Source: Arthrobacter antibioticus (GTDB lineage: Bacteria; Actinomycetota; Actinomycetes; Actinomycetales; Micrococcaceae). Taken from it: a stretch of 64,000 nucleotides of DNA. The notes under the pieces are model-generated. The model did no database searches and had not been told where the DNA came from. It worked only from the letters and a program-made list of their open reading frames with translations. Made by a program: the position numbers and the translations under genes. The stretch covers positions 124,001 through 188,000 of the forward strand of contig NZ_JASISQ010000003.1 in assembly GCF_030063205.1 (NCBI RefSeq). Reading direction: 5' to 3'. Shown piece by piece: positions 43,058 through 52,026 of this stretch (the first letter of the stretch is position 1; every line of letters begins with the position of its first letter).

Positions 43058-44851
43058 CTACTCCAGAACTTCTGAGGCGCCCAGCCATTCGAGTTCCAGG
43101 CCTTCACGCTCAGTGGCAAGCTTGGCCAACTTGGCGTTGAGCTCGGCCAGTGCATCGTAGTCGCCCACGCTGGAGGCCATCTGCGCATGAATCTTGGCGG
43201 CTGCGGCTGAATTTTTGCCCAGCTGACGCTCCAAACGGTTCAGCACCTTCCGGGCATCACGCTTCTGCCCCTCCGTGGCACCAGTGGGCGCCGTCGTGGC
43301 GGCGGACGAGTTCCCGGCAGAGGGCCCCACGCCGGCGTCTGAACGCAGCTCCAGATACTGGTCCACTCCCCCGGGCAGTCCGCGCAGCTTGCCGTCACCC
43401 AACAGTGCCATCTGGTGATCGGTGACGCGCTCCAGCAGGTACCTATCGTGGGAGACCACAACAAGGGTGCCCGGCCAACCGTCAAGGACGTCTTCCACGG
43501 CGGCCAGTGTGTCGGTGTCCAAATCGTTAGTGGGCTCATCAAGCATGAGCACGTTGGGCTCCCCCACCAGCAAGCGCAACAGTTGCAGACGGCGGCGCTC
43601 ACCACCGGAGAGGTCCTTGACCATGGTCCACTGCTTGTCCTTGGTGAAGCCCAACTGCTCCACGAGCTGGCCGGCGGTCATATCCTTACCAGCCACCTCA
43701 AAGGAGCGTTTCTCGCGCTCAATGACCTCTATGACGCGCATTGACATGACGTCGTCAAGCTCGTCAACTTCCTGTGTCAGCACAGCAGTCTTGACAGTTT
43801 TGCCGCGCTTAACTTTCCCTGAGGATGGTTCAACCTCGCCGTTGAGCAGACGCAGCAGGGTGGTCTTGCCGGCACCATTGACACCTACCAGGCCCAACCG
43901 CTCCCCCGGAGCCAGGCGCAAAGTGATGTTATTAAACAGCTCCTTGGCGCCCTCTCCTTCCCCATACGTCAAGGAAACGTTTTCCAGATCAATCACATCT
44001 TTGCCCAAACGAGCCGTAGCCATTTTGGACAGGGCCACGGTGTCGCGCGGTTCAGGCACGTCAGCGATGAGATCGTTGGCGGCCTCAATACGGAACTTTG
44101 GTTTAGCCGTCCGGGCAGGTGCGCCGCGGCGAAGCCACGCCAGTTCTTTCTTGACCAGCTGGACACGCTTGCTCTCAACCACCGAGTTCATCCGGTCACG
44201 CTCAGCCCTGGCCAGCACATAGGCGGCATAACCGCCGTCGAACGGCTCAATCATCCCGTCATGGACTTCCCAGGTGCGGGTGCACACCTCATCCAGGAAC
44301 CAGCGATCGTGAGTGACCACCACGAAGGCGCCCTCGTTGGCCCGCCAGCGTTGCCGCAGGTGTTTGGCCAACCAGGCCACGCCCTCAACGTCCAGGTGGT
44401 TAGTGGGCTCATCGAGCATGATGACGTCATCATCGCCAATCAGCAGCTTCGCCAGGGCCACTCGCCGCTTCTGTCCACCGGAGAGCGTGTGGATGTTCGC
44501 ATGCCAATCAACCTCGCCCACCAGGGCACCCATGATCTCGCGAATCTTGGGGTTGGAGGCCCACTCGTGATCGGCTGCCTCGCCCACAATGGCAAAGCCC
44601 ACGGTGTCCTCGCCATCCAAGACGTCTGTCTGGTCCAGGTAGCTCACCTGAACCCCGCCACGCACTGTGACACGGCCAGAATCAGCGGTTTGCCGCCCGG
44701 CCAGCAGGCGCATCAGCGTTGATTTACCGTCGCCGTTACGTCCCACAATGCCAATGCGGTCCCCTTCTTCCAACCCAACGCTGATCCCGTCAAGGACAGT
44801 TCGGGTGGCGAAGGCGATGCTGAGATTTTCTCCGCCAAGCAAATGAGCCAC
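43058..44851 (-). CDS. ABC-F family ATPase (Uup-like)
   Basis: 597 residues with two ATPase domains and no membrane span. Domain 1: IVGRNGDGKSTL, TLSGGQKRR, IMLDEPTNHLD. Domain 2: LVGVNGAGKTTL, DLSGGERRRLQL, LMLDEPTNDLD. A linker with paired basic helices joins them. The C-terminal 70 residues form a coiled coil (KVLNRLERQLGKNSAAAAKI), as in Uup. ABC-F proteins act on the ribosome, some giving antibiotic protection; the Uup tail favours a housekeeping or DNA/ribosome-associated role over resistance. It follows ispE by 65 bases. Competing hairpins lie beyond its stop. Confidence 0.9.
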   Translation of the reverse strand: MAHLLGGENLSIAFATRTVLDGISVGLEEGDRIGIVGRNGDGKSTLMRLLAGRQTADSGRVTVRGGVQVSYLDQTDVLDGEDTVGFAIVGEAADHEWASNPKIREIMGALVGEVDWHANIHTLSGGQKRRVALAKLLIGDDDVIMLDEPTNHLDVEGVAWLAKHLRQRWRANEGAFVVVTHDRWFLDEVCTRTWEVHDGMIEPFDGGYAAYVLARAERDRMNSVVESKRVQLVKKELAWLRRGAPARTAKPKFRIEAANDLIADVPEPRDTVALSKMATARLGKDVIDLENVSLTYGEGEGAKELFNNITLRLAPGERLGLVGVNGAGKTTLLRLLNGEVEPSSGKVKRGKTVKTAVLTQEVDELDDVMSMRVIEVIEREKRSFEVAGKDMTAGQLVEQLGFTKDKQWTMVKDLSGGERRRLQLLRLLVGEPNVLMLDEPTNDLDTDTLAAVEDVLDGWPGTLVVVSHDRYLLERVTDHQMALLGDGKLRGLPGGVDQYLELRSDAGVGPSAGNSSAATTAPTGATEGQKRDARKVLNRLERQLGKNSAAAAKIHAQMASSVGDYDALAELNAKLAKLATEREGLELEWLGASEVLE

Positions 44852-44916
44852 GGGCTACCACTTTCTTTCAGGTATTTGTTTTAAAGTTCTTTGTTTTTTG
44901 CTGCAATAAACAATCA

Positions 44917-45930
44917 TTAAGGGACCAAATGTGCACCATGCACGGGGCCTTCCACAGCCCACGCCGTATGGCCATACTTGGCCAGGGCCTCAGCCAGTTC
45001 GCCGGCCCGCTCCGAGCTTTCGGCTAAAAATGCCACCGTTGGGCCGGAGCCGGATACCAGCGAGGCTAACGCCCCCAACTCCTGCCCCTGCGCCAGAACG
45101 GCGCTCAAGGACGGTGCCAGCGACTCTGCGGCGGCCTGCAAGTCATTGTGCAGGCACTGTGCCAGCGCATGGGGATCGCCCGTCCGCAAGGCCGCCAAGA
45201 CTTCCGCGTCCACATGGCTTGGTTCCACCGCCGTACAACCAGCGGATGCGCGTAGGTCATCAAGCCTCCCGTAAACAACCGGTGTTGACAAACCAAAGCC
45301 TGCTGGCACCAGTACCCAGTGCAGCGGTGTGGGTGCCAGAGCCGCTGTCAGCTCATCCCCCACTCCCAGTCCGACGGCGGCACCCCCCAAGAGCGCGAAC
45401 GGCACGTCTGCGCCCAGTTCGGCACCCAAAAGGGAGAGTTCCTCCCGAGAAAGCCCTGTGTGCCAGAGCGCATCGCAGGCAACTAAAGTCGCTGCCGCAT
45501 CGGCTGAACCACCACCCATACCGCCGGCAATGGGCACATGTTTAATAATTTCCAGATGGACGCCACAGGGGTTTTCGGCAACATCTGCCACCAGCCTGGC
45601 CGCCCTAACAGCTAAGTTTCCGCTATTAAGCGGTATGCCCGCTAGTGCGTCAGCGTCAAGCGAGCTGGTATCACTAATGCTCACGGTTATGTCTGTGGGT
45701 GCGGTGCCTGGCTTGGTTGTGGCTATGACTTCTTCATAACGTGACACGGCCAAATACGTGCTGGCAACCCCGTGATAGCCATCGTCACGGAGCGGTCCCA
45801 CGTGAAAGGAGGCGTTAATTTTCCCCGGAGCTCTCACTCTGAGCGTGCGTGGCGCAACGGCAAAGAGCGGGTCTCTGCCAAACTCGTCCTCGTTAGCGGT
45901 GTTTATGTTTGCCTTGTTCAATGGGTCCAT
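44917..45930 (-). CDS. ispE: 4-diphosphocytidyl-2-C-methyl-D-erythritol kinase
   Basis: 337 residues, slightly long because of a 25-residue polar N-terminus before RVRAPGKINASFHV. It phosphorylates CDP-methylerythritol at the 2-hydroxyl in the non-mevalonate isoprenoid pathway, a GHMP kinase. The ATP site is PIAGGMGGGSADAAATL, and the C-terminal GHMP motif is SLVSGSGPTVAFLAES. ATG 45930 is three bases after the rsmA stop, so the two are co-translated. This order is standard in Micrococcaceae. Confidence 0.94.
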   Translation of the reverse strand: MDPLNKANINTANEDEFGRDPLFAVAPRTLRVRAPGKINASFHVGPLRDDGYHGVASTYLAVSRYEEVIATTKPGTAPTDITVSISDTSSLDADALAGIPLNSGNLAVRAARLVADVAENPCGVHLEIIKHVPIAGGMGGGSADAAATLVACDALWHTGLSREELSLLGAELGADVPFALLGGAAVGLGVGDELTAALAPTPLHWVLVPAGFGLSTPVVYGRLDDLRASAGCTAVEPSHVDAEVLAALRTGDPHALAQCLHNDLQAAAESLAPSLSAVLAQGQELGALASLVSGSGPTVAFLAESSERAGELAEALAKYGHTAWAVEGPVHGAHLVP

Positions 45931-45933
45931 GGG

Positions 45934-46812
45934 CTATGCCGTGAAGGGTATCTTGGCTTCGGCGATGCGGGCAAACGCGGCAACGTCAATGACTTCGCCA
46001 CGGGCACTAGGATCCACCCCGGCCACGCGCAAATACGATTCGGCCGCAGCTGCACTGCCAGCCCAGCCAGCTAGTGCTGCACGCAGGGTTTTGCGACGTT
46101 GGGCAAACGCTGCGTCAATCACGGCAAACACTTCAGCACGGGATGCGCGGGTGACCGGTGGGTCGTGGCGAGTGAAGGCGACAAGTCCTGAAGAGATCTT
46201 CGGTGCTGGCCAGAACACATTCATGCCAATGACTCCGGCCTTGCGCATTTGCGAATACCACGCGCCTTTCACGGAAGGAACCCCATACGTTTTGGAGCCC
46301 GGTCCTGCCACCATCCTGTCTGCCACCTCGTCCTGAACCATGACAAGCCCGTGACGCAATGAAGGGAAATTCTCCAGCAGGTGTAGCACCACCGGCACTG
46401 CCACGTTGTACGGCAGGTTGGCGACGAGGGCCGTAGGCTCACCGGGAAGTTCGGTGATACGCATGGCATCGGAGAGCACCACTTCTAAGTTCCCCGCTAG
46501 TTCGGGGCGGAATGCGGCAACGGTTGACGGTAGTTTAGCCGCCAGCACCGGGTCAATCTCAACGGCTACAACCCGGGCAGCTGCATCCAACAGGCCTAAG
46601 GTCAGCGAGCCCAGACCCGGCCCCACCTCAAGGACCGTCTCATTGGGGTCAACATTGGCGGCAGCGACAATGCGCCGGATGGTGTTGCCGTCAATGACAA
46701 AGTTTTGTCCCAGCGTTTTGGTGGGGCGCACACCAATCTCTTCCGCGAGGCGGCGAATTTCGGTTGCACCCAATAGGGGCTGGGTTGCGGGGCTGGGAGC
46801 GGGGGAGGTCAC
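45934..46812 (-). CDS. rsmA: 16S rRNA (adenine(1518)/(1519)-N6)-dimethyltransferase
   Basis: 292 residues from GTG 46812, chosen because homologues begin shortly before LFGA...[10 protein letters not shown]; here [20 protein letters not shown] longer frame reaches GTG 46863. It dimethylates the two adenines near the 3' end of 16S rRNA (KsgA). Motifs are [40 protein letters not shown] and the NLPY methyltransferase motif ([14 protein letters not shown]). No strong ribosome site is visible at either start. It overlaps no gene but is tightly followed by ispE. Confidence 0.95.
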   Translation of the reverse strand: MTSPAPSPATQPLLGATEIRRLAEEIGVRPTKTLGQNFVIDGNTIRRIVAAANVDPNETVLEVGPGLGSLTLGLLDAAARVVAVEIDPVLAAKLPSTVAAFRPELAGNLEVVLSDAMRITELPGEPTALVANLPYNVAVPVVLHLLENFPSLRHGLVMVQDEVADRMVAGPGSKTYGVPSVKGAWYSQMRKAGVIGMNVFWPAPKISSGLVAFTRHDPPVTRASRAEVFAVIDAAFAQRRKTLRAALAGWAGSAAAAESYLRVAGVDPSARGEVIDVAAFARIAEAKIPFTA

Positions 46813-46902
46813 CCAATAATCGTAGCCGCTATTAACACAAGACTCCCCCGCCGCGGGAATCACGGCAGGGGAGCTGATGAATTATGTGCAGCTATTTACG
46901 GC

Positions 46903-48111
<1,209 letters not shown>

Positions 48112-48142
48112 CTACTAGAGCATCCGGGCACGGAGAAGAAGC

Positions 48143-48202
48143 GAACAATTCGCCGCTTGTTTTCCGCCGACTTAAAGCACGGACTGAAGCGCCAAATTGT
48201 TC
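48143..48202 (-). promoter_or_regulatory. imperfect inverted repeat upstream of rpfB
   Basis: GAACAATTCGCCGCTT (48143-48158) and AAGCGCCAAATTGTTC (48187-48202) pair at 14 of 16 positions across a 28-base loop. It lies 44-103 bases before rpfB, either in its leader or over its promoter. The c-di-AMP riboswitch often found before rpf genes was looked for and not recognised. Confidence 0.4.
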
Positions 48203-48359
48203 TTTCGAACGTTTTCCCACAGATCCATTGTGAACGGAAGGATCGTGCGGTATTTCATCCGTTGGTCTTCCCCGACCACGGCTAATAGTCCCTCAGCGTA
48301 ACCTAAATGTGACCTTTTGGACAAGGCTTGGTAACGGTGGAGTGATAAATGCTACATTC

Positions 48360-49253
48360 TCAATCGGCCCATGATCCGTAAACGGACTCGGTGTTTCTGC
48401 GCAGGAGTTGGCACATGTCAGTCAGCTCAGTCTCCAGTAACTGTGCCATGGTTTGCACCGTGTACGGCAGCATATAGCTGGCATTGGGGCGCCCGCGGAA
48501 GGGATGTGGAGTTAAGAACGGTGCGTCAGTTTCGGCCAACAAAAGGGCTGGATCCGCCACCACAAGTGCTTCGCGCAAGTTGTGGGCGTTCTTGAACGTC
48601 ACGGTGCCTGAAAATGACATGTACCAGCCATTTTCGTTACAAATTTTTGCCAGCTCAGCGTCTCCTGAGAAGCAATGAAAGACAAGCCGCGATGGCGCAC
48701 CCACTTCCCGCAATATGTTCAGCACATCCGTGTGCGCGTCACGGCAGTGGATCTGTAAAGCAAGGCCCCGTTGCTTTGCAATCTCCAGGTGTCCACGAAA
48801 TGAATGGTGCTGGGCGGGCAGACCATCCTCGGGCGTCCTAAAATAGTCAAGTCCCGTTTCCCCGATGGCGCGAATCCGGGGATGAGCGGCCAGCGCATCA
48901 ATCTCCACCAGCGCCTCATCCAGGGTGCCAGCCTGCGCCAGCTCCGGTGCATCGTTGGGGTGGATTGCCACAGCACCAAGCAGGCGTGGGTCAGCATCAA
49001 CGGCGGCAACGGTGAAGCGAGACGAGGGCAAGTCACAGCCCACCTGCACGGCGCCGGCAATGCCAACAGCTTCGGCCGCATCAAGGGCCGCCTGCAGCTC
49101 TATTGGAGAGTCGCCAAAATCAAAATGCGTGTGGTTGTCATACACGGGCACGGGCAGTGCTGGCGGAGCCGGAGCAAAGGCACCCCGCTGGGCACCGCCG
49201 TCGTGCTTAAGCATTTCGGGGCGGTAAGGGCGGGGAACCTCGTCAGTGCACAT
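48360..49253 (-). CDS. tatD: TatD family metal-dependent hydrolase
   Basis: 297 residues from ATG 49253; the longer frame adds 21 non-conserved residues. The TIM-barrel metal site is complete: DNHTHFDFG, RAIGETGLDYFR, LQIHCRDAH, VFHCFSGD and LAETDAPFL. TatD proteins are 3'-5' DNases acting in DNA repair or turnover, also reported as D-aminoacyl-tRNA deacylase-like enzymes in some bacteria. It is the first gene of the rpfB-rsmA-ispE group, with a 260-base gap before rpfB. It is divergent from moxR. Confidence 0.93.
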   Translation of the reverse strand: MCTDEVPRPYRPEMLKHDGGAQRGAFAPAPPALPVPVYDNHTHFDFGDSPIELQAALDAAEAVGIAGAVQVGCDLPSSRFTVAAVDADPRLLGAVAIHPNDAPELAQAGTLDEALVEIDALAAHPRIRAIGETGLDYFRTPEDGLPAQHHSFRGHLEIAKQRGLALQIHCRDAHTDVLNILREVGAPSRLVFHCFSGDAELAKICNENGWYMSFSGTVTFKNAHNLREALVVADPALLLAETDAPFLTPHPFRGRPNASYMLPYTVQTMAQLLETELTDMCQLLRRNTESVYGSWAD

Positions 49254-49392
49254 GGTTGCCCACTTTACCGGGCAGCTGGGGAACTGCAGGGACTTTTCCT
49301 GCCCGGGTGCCGCCAAAAAGTTCTCAAGCTAGTAGCGTAGGTCACAGTACTCGGATGCATTTTGCGTCCGGCAGCAACATGAAGGGTGGAGC

Positions 49393-50565
49393 ATGCACCA
49401 GCAGGAGACATTGTTGACGCTCGACGGCGCGGGCACGGCGCGGCGGAAACCACCACCTTTTGGTTCCCCCGGCACAGCAGGCTCCTCCGCAACAGGAGGA
49501 GAAGCGGAACGGACAGCGGTCATGGAAGCGGAGATTTTCCTGCAGCTGAGCGAAAAAATTATGGCCGCCATGAACACTGTCATTGACGGCAAGGAAGAGT
49601 CGGTTCGCCTCTCCTTGACCGTGCTCCTGGCAGGAGGACACCTGCTGCTTGAAGACGTGCCGGGCGTGGGAAAAACTCTGCTGGCAAAGACCCTGGCACG
49701 GACGGTTGACTGCTCCGTGGCAAGGATCCAATTCACCCCGGACCTGCTGCCCAGCGACATTACAGGGGTGTCAATTTTCAACCAATCCTCCCAAGTATTC
49801 GAGTTCCGTCCCGGCGCCATTTTTGCCAATATTGTGATTGGTGACGAGATTAACCGGGCGTCGGCCAAGACCCAGTCCGCTCTTCTTGAATCGATGGCTG
49901 AACACCAAGTCAGTGTTGACGGCACAACCTATACTTTGCAGACACCGTTCATGGTGATTGCCACGCAAAATCCCATTGAGATGGAGGGGACGTATCCGCT
50001 CCCTGAGGCCCAGCGTGACAGGTTTATGGCTCGGATCTCCATGGGCTATCCCGACACTGTGGCCGAACTTGCCATGCTGGAAACTCACCAGTCGGTGAAC
50101 CCGCTTGACTCCGTCCAGGCCGTTGTCACGGAGGACCAGATTGCGGCGATGATCGAGTCCGTTGCCGCCGTCCATGTCTCCCCGGCGGTGCGTGCGTACA
50201 CAGTGGCTCTGGGTCAGGCAACCAGGAACAGCGCCGATTTGCGCCTGGGTGCCAGTCCGCGAGCGCTACTTCAACTTTTGCGGGCAGCCAAAGCGGCGGC
50301 AGCCCTGCGTGGACGTGGTTTTGTGCTTCCGGATGACATCCGTAACCTTGTTCAGCCTGTTCTGGGACACCGTCTGCTCCTTGAGCGCAGCGCTGCTAGC
50401 CAAGGTCTCACGGTAGAGGCCGTGATCCAAGAACTGCTGGCAACGGTGCCGGTGCCGGGTGGGGCGGGCTCTAGTGGGGCTGCTTCTGGCGGGGCGTCTG
50501 GAAGCCCTGGAACTACTGGGGGCAGACCGGGCAGGCGCGCCGTGAAGGACGCCTGGAACCGGTAG
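49393..50565 (+). CDS. MoxR-family AAA+ ATPase
   Basis: 390 residues. ATG 49393 has GGGTGGAGC directly upstream. The core reads LLEDVPGVGKTLLAK (Walker A), IVIGDEINRASAKTQ (Walker B), then the MoxR sequence FMVIATQNPIEMEGTYPLPE. The C-terminal lid ends in a Gly/Ala/Ser-rich tail (SSGAASGGASGSPG). MoxR ATPases act as chaperones that ready partner proteins with DUF58 or vWA domains. The DUF58 gene starts six bases downstream, then a transglutaminase-like gene, the conserved actinobacterial trio. AGTACTCGG at 49346-49354 lies in its upstream region. Confidence 0.92.
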   Translation: MHQQETLLTLDGAGTARRKPPPFGSPGTAGSSATGGEAERTAVMEAEIFLQLSEKIMAAMNTVIDGKEESVRLSLTVLLAGGHLLLEDVPGVGKTLLAKTLARTVDCSVARIQFTPDLLPSDITGVSIFNQSSQVFEFRPGAIFANIVIGDEINRASAKTQSALLESMAEHQVSVDGTTYTLQTPFMVIATQNPIEMEGTYPLPEAQRDRFMARISMGYPDTVAELAMLETHQSVNPLDSVQAVVTEDQIAAMIESVAAVHVSPAVRAYTVALGQATRNSADLRLGASPRALLQLLRAAKAAAALRGRGFVLPDDIRNLVQPVLGHRLLLERSAASQGLTVEAVIQELLATVPVPGGAGSSGAASGGASGSPGTTGGRPGRRAVKDAWNR

Positions 50566-50571
50566 AGTCAG

Positions 50572-52026
50572 GTGTTTTCGCTGCGTTTCTTCCGCCCCCG
50601 TGGCTGGCTGCTTCTTGGCTTTGGTGCACTGGCCTTGTTGCTGGCCGTTGTTCTGGGCCGTCGTGACCTCTTGAATATTTCTGTGTTTTGTTTTGCTTTG
50701 CCGGTGCTTGCTTTGGCAGCACTGCACTTGAGTAGGCCCGGTATCACAGTGAAGCGCACCCTTTACCCGGCACTGGGCCGTGTGGGTACCCCCGTTGACG
50801 TCGACTTGGACGTGCACGGACGCAGTCCGGGGGGCTCACGCACGCGTTTAGCGGAGGAATTGCCGTTTAGTTTCCGTGACACCCCAACCTTCAGCCACCC
50901 GGATCCCGTTGTCCCCAAAGGGTTGCTTAGTAGGTACCACTACACACTGCACCCGTCCCACCGCGGCGTGTTCACCATTGGTCCGCTGCGGGGTGATTTC
51001 GCCGACCCTTTTGATGTGGCGCTTCTGCCCCGGATGTTGGACGCGGGCATAGCGCTCACAATTGCCCCGGCGGCTGTGGAACTGCCCACGATTTCCATCA
51101 CCGATGGCAGTGGCCAGGATGGTTCACGGAGCACCATTGAACGTGCTCACGCCAGCTACGATGACGCCCTGATGCGCGAATACCGCCACGGCGACTCTCT
51201 GCGGCGCGTGCACTGGCCAGTCACCGCCAGACAAGGCAAGTTGATGGTGCGTGCAGAAGAATCCGTCACCACCCCCGAAGCGGTTCTGCTCCTTGACCGC
51301 CAGGCCCTCGCTTTTGAGAGCAACAACAGAGCCACAGGGCTATCCCAGACGGGGCTGCCACAGATGGCTGGGCGCAGCACAGTGGTCCTGCCCCAGCTAC
51401 TAACGTCGGTGACTTTTGAGCGCGCCGTTATCGCCTCACTCTCTGTTGCCACACACTTATTGGAACGCAATTACGCACTGCGCATTCTTGATCAGGAGGG
51501 TATGCCCGGGTTTGCTTCCTCCGCCTCTGCCGTATCCCCTGACCGTGAAGAATTCAACGGGATCGACGGGATTTTGGATGTTGCCACCGCGCTGGCGGCC
51601 TTGGAACTTGCCGAACCTGCGCCAACAAGCGGGTCGTCCCCTTCAGCCCAGTTCGCGGCGGCCCAGCCGGCGGCGGCCAAGTTCGCGGCGGCCCAGCCGG
51701 CGGCGGCAGTGGGCGCACGGGCCGGGCGCATCCCCTACGGCGATGCGCTAGTTCACAAGCTGCGCCAGGGCAGAAAAAGTGGACCGTTGGTGGCTGTGAC
51801 GGGTTTGCTGGAAAAGACGGATGCCCTGTTGCTGGCAGGGTTGGCTGAATCCTCACAAAGCGCCCACGCCATTGTGGTGTGCCAGGACGCTGAGCAGGTG
51901 CACGACGCTGTGGATGTTTTGCGTGCTGCCGGCTGGCAGGTTGCCACCCTGACTCCGGATAAATCCCTGCTGCAGACGTGGCTGGAGCTGGATCAGCATT
52001 CTCCGGGGACACGGAGGTTTTCGTGA
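50572..52026 (+). CDS. DUF58 domain protein
   Basis: 484 residues, GTG start six bases after the moxR stop. Two membrane spans open the protein (GWLLLGFGALALLLAVVLG, LNISVFCFALPVLALAAL). The DUF58 signature YRHGDSLRRVHWPVTARQGK is near residue 205. DUF58 proteins are MoxR partners with a vWA-like core, with a suggested cell-envelope role. Residues about 355-380 consist of a duplicated ten-residue segment FAAAQPAAAK encoded by 30-bp DNA repeats, probably a slippage expansion of a linker. The next gene overlaps its stop (GTGA). Confidence 0.88.
   Translation: MFSLRFFRPRGWLLLGFGALALLLAVVLGRRDLLNISVFCFALPVLALAALHLSRPGITVKRTLYPALGRVGTPVDVDLDVHGRSPGGSRTRLAEELPFSFRDTPTFSHPDPVVPKGLLSRYHYTLHPSHRGVFTIGPLRGDFADPFDVALLPRMLDAGIALTIAPAAVELPTISITDGSGQDGSRSTIERAHASYDDALMREYRHGDSLRRVHWPVTARQGKLMVRAEESVTTPEAVLLLDRQALAFESNNRATGLSQTGLPQMAGRSTVVLPQLLTSVTFERAVIASLSVATHLLERNYALRILDQEGMPGFASSASAVSPDREEFNGIDGILDVATALAALELAEPAPTSGSSPSAQFAAAQPAAAKFAAAQPAAAVGARAGRIPYGDALVHKLRQGRKSGPLVAVTGLLEKTDALLLAGLAESSQSAHAIVVCQDAEQVHDAVDVLRAAGWQVATLTPDKSLLQTWLELDQHSPGTRRFS
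51651..51710 (+). repeat. 30-bp in-frame tandem duplication in the DUF58 gene
   Basis: Units 51651-51680 and 51681-51710 are nearly identical and add ten residues (FAAAQPAAAK-like) to an alanine-rich linker. The frame is kept. It may vary in length between strains. Confidence 0.85.

Noticed and set aside
43058-44851. antibiotic-resistance ABC-F protein
   Set aside because: The C-terminal coiled coil and housekeeping neighbours fit Uup-like proteins better than known resistance factors.
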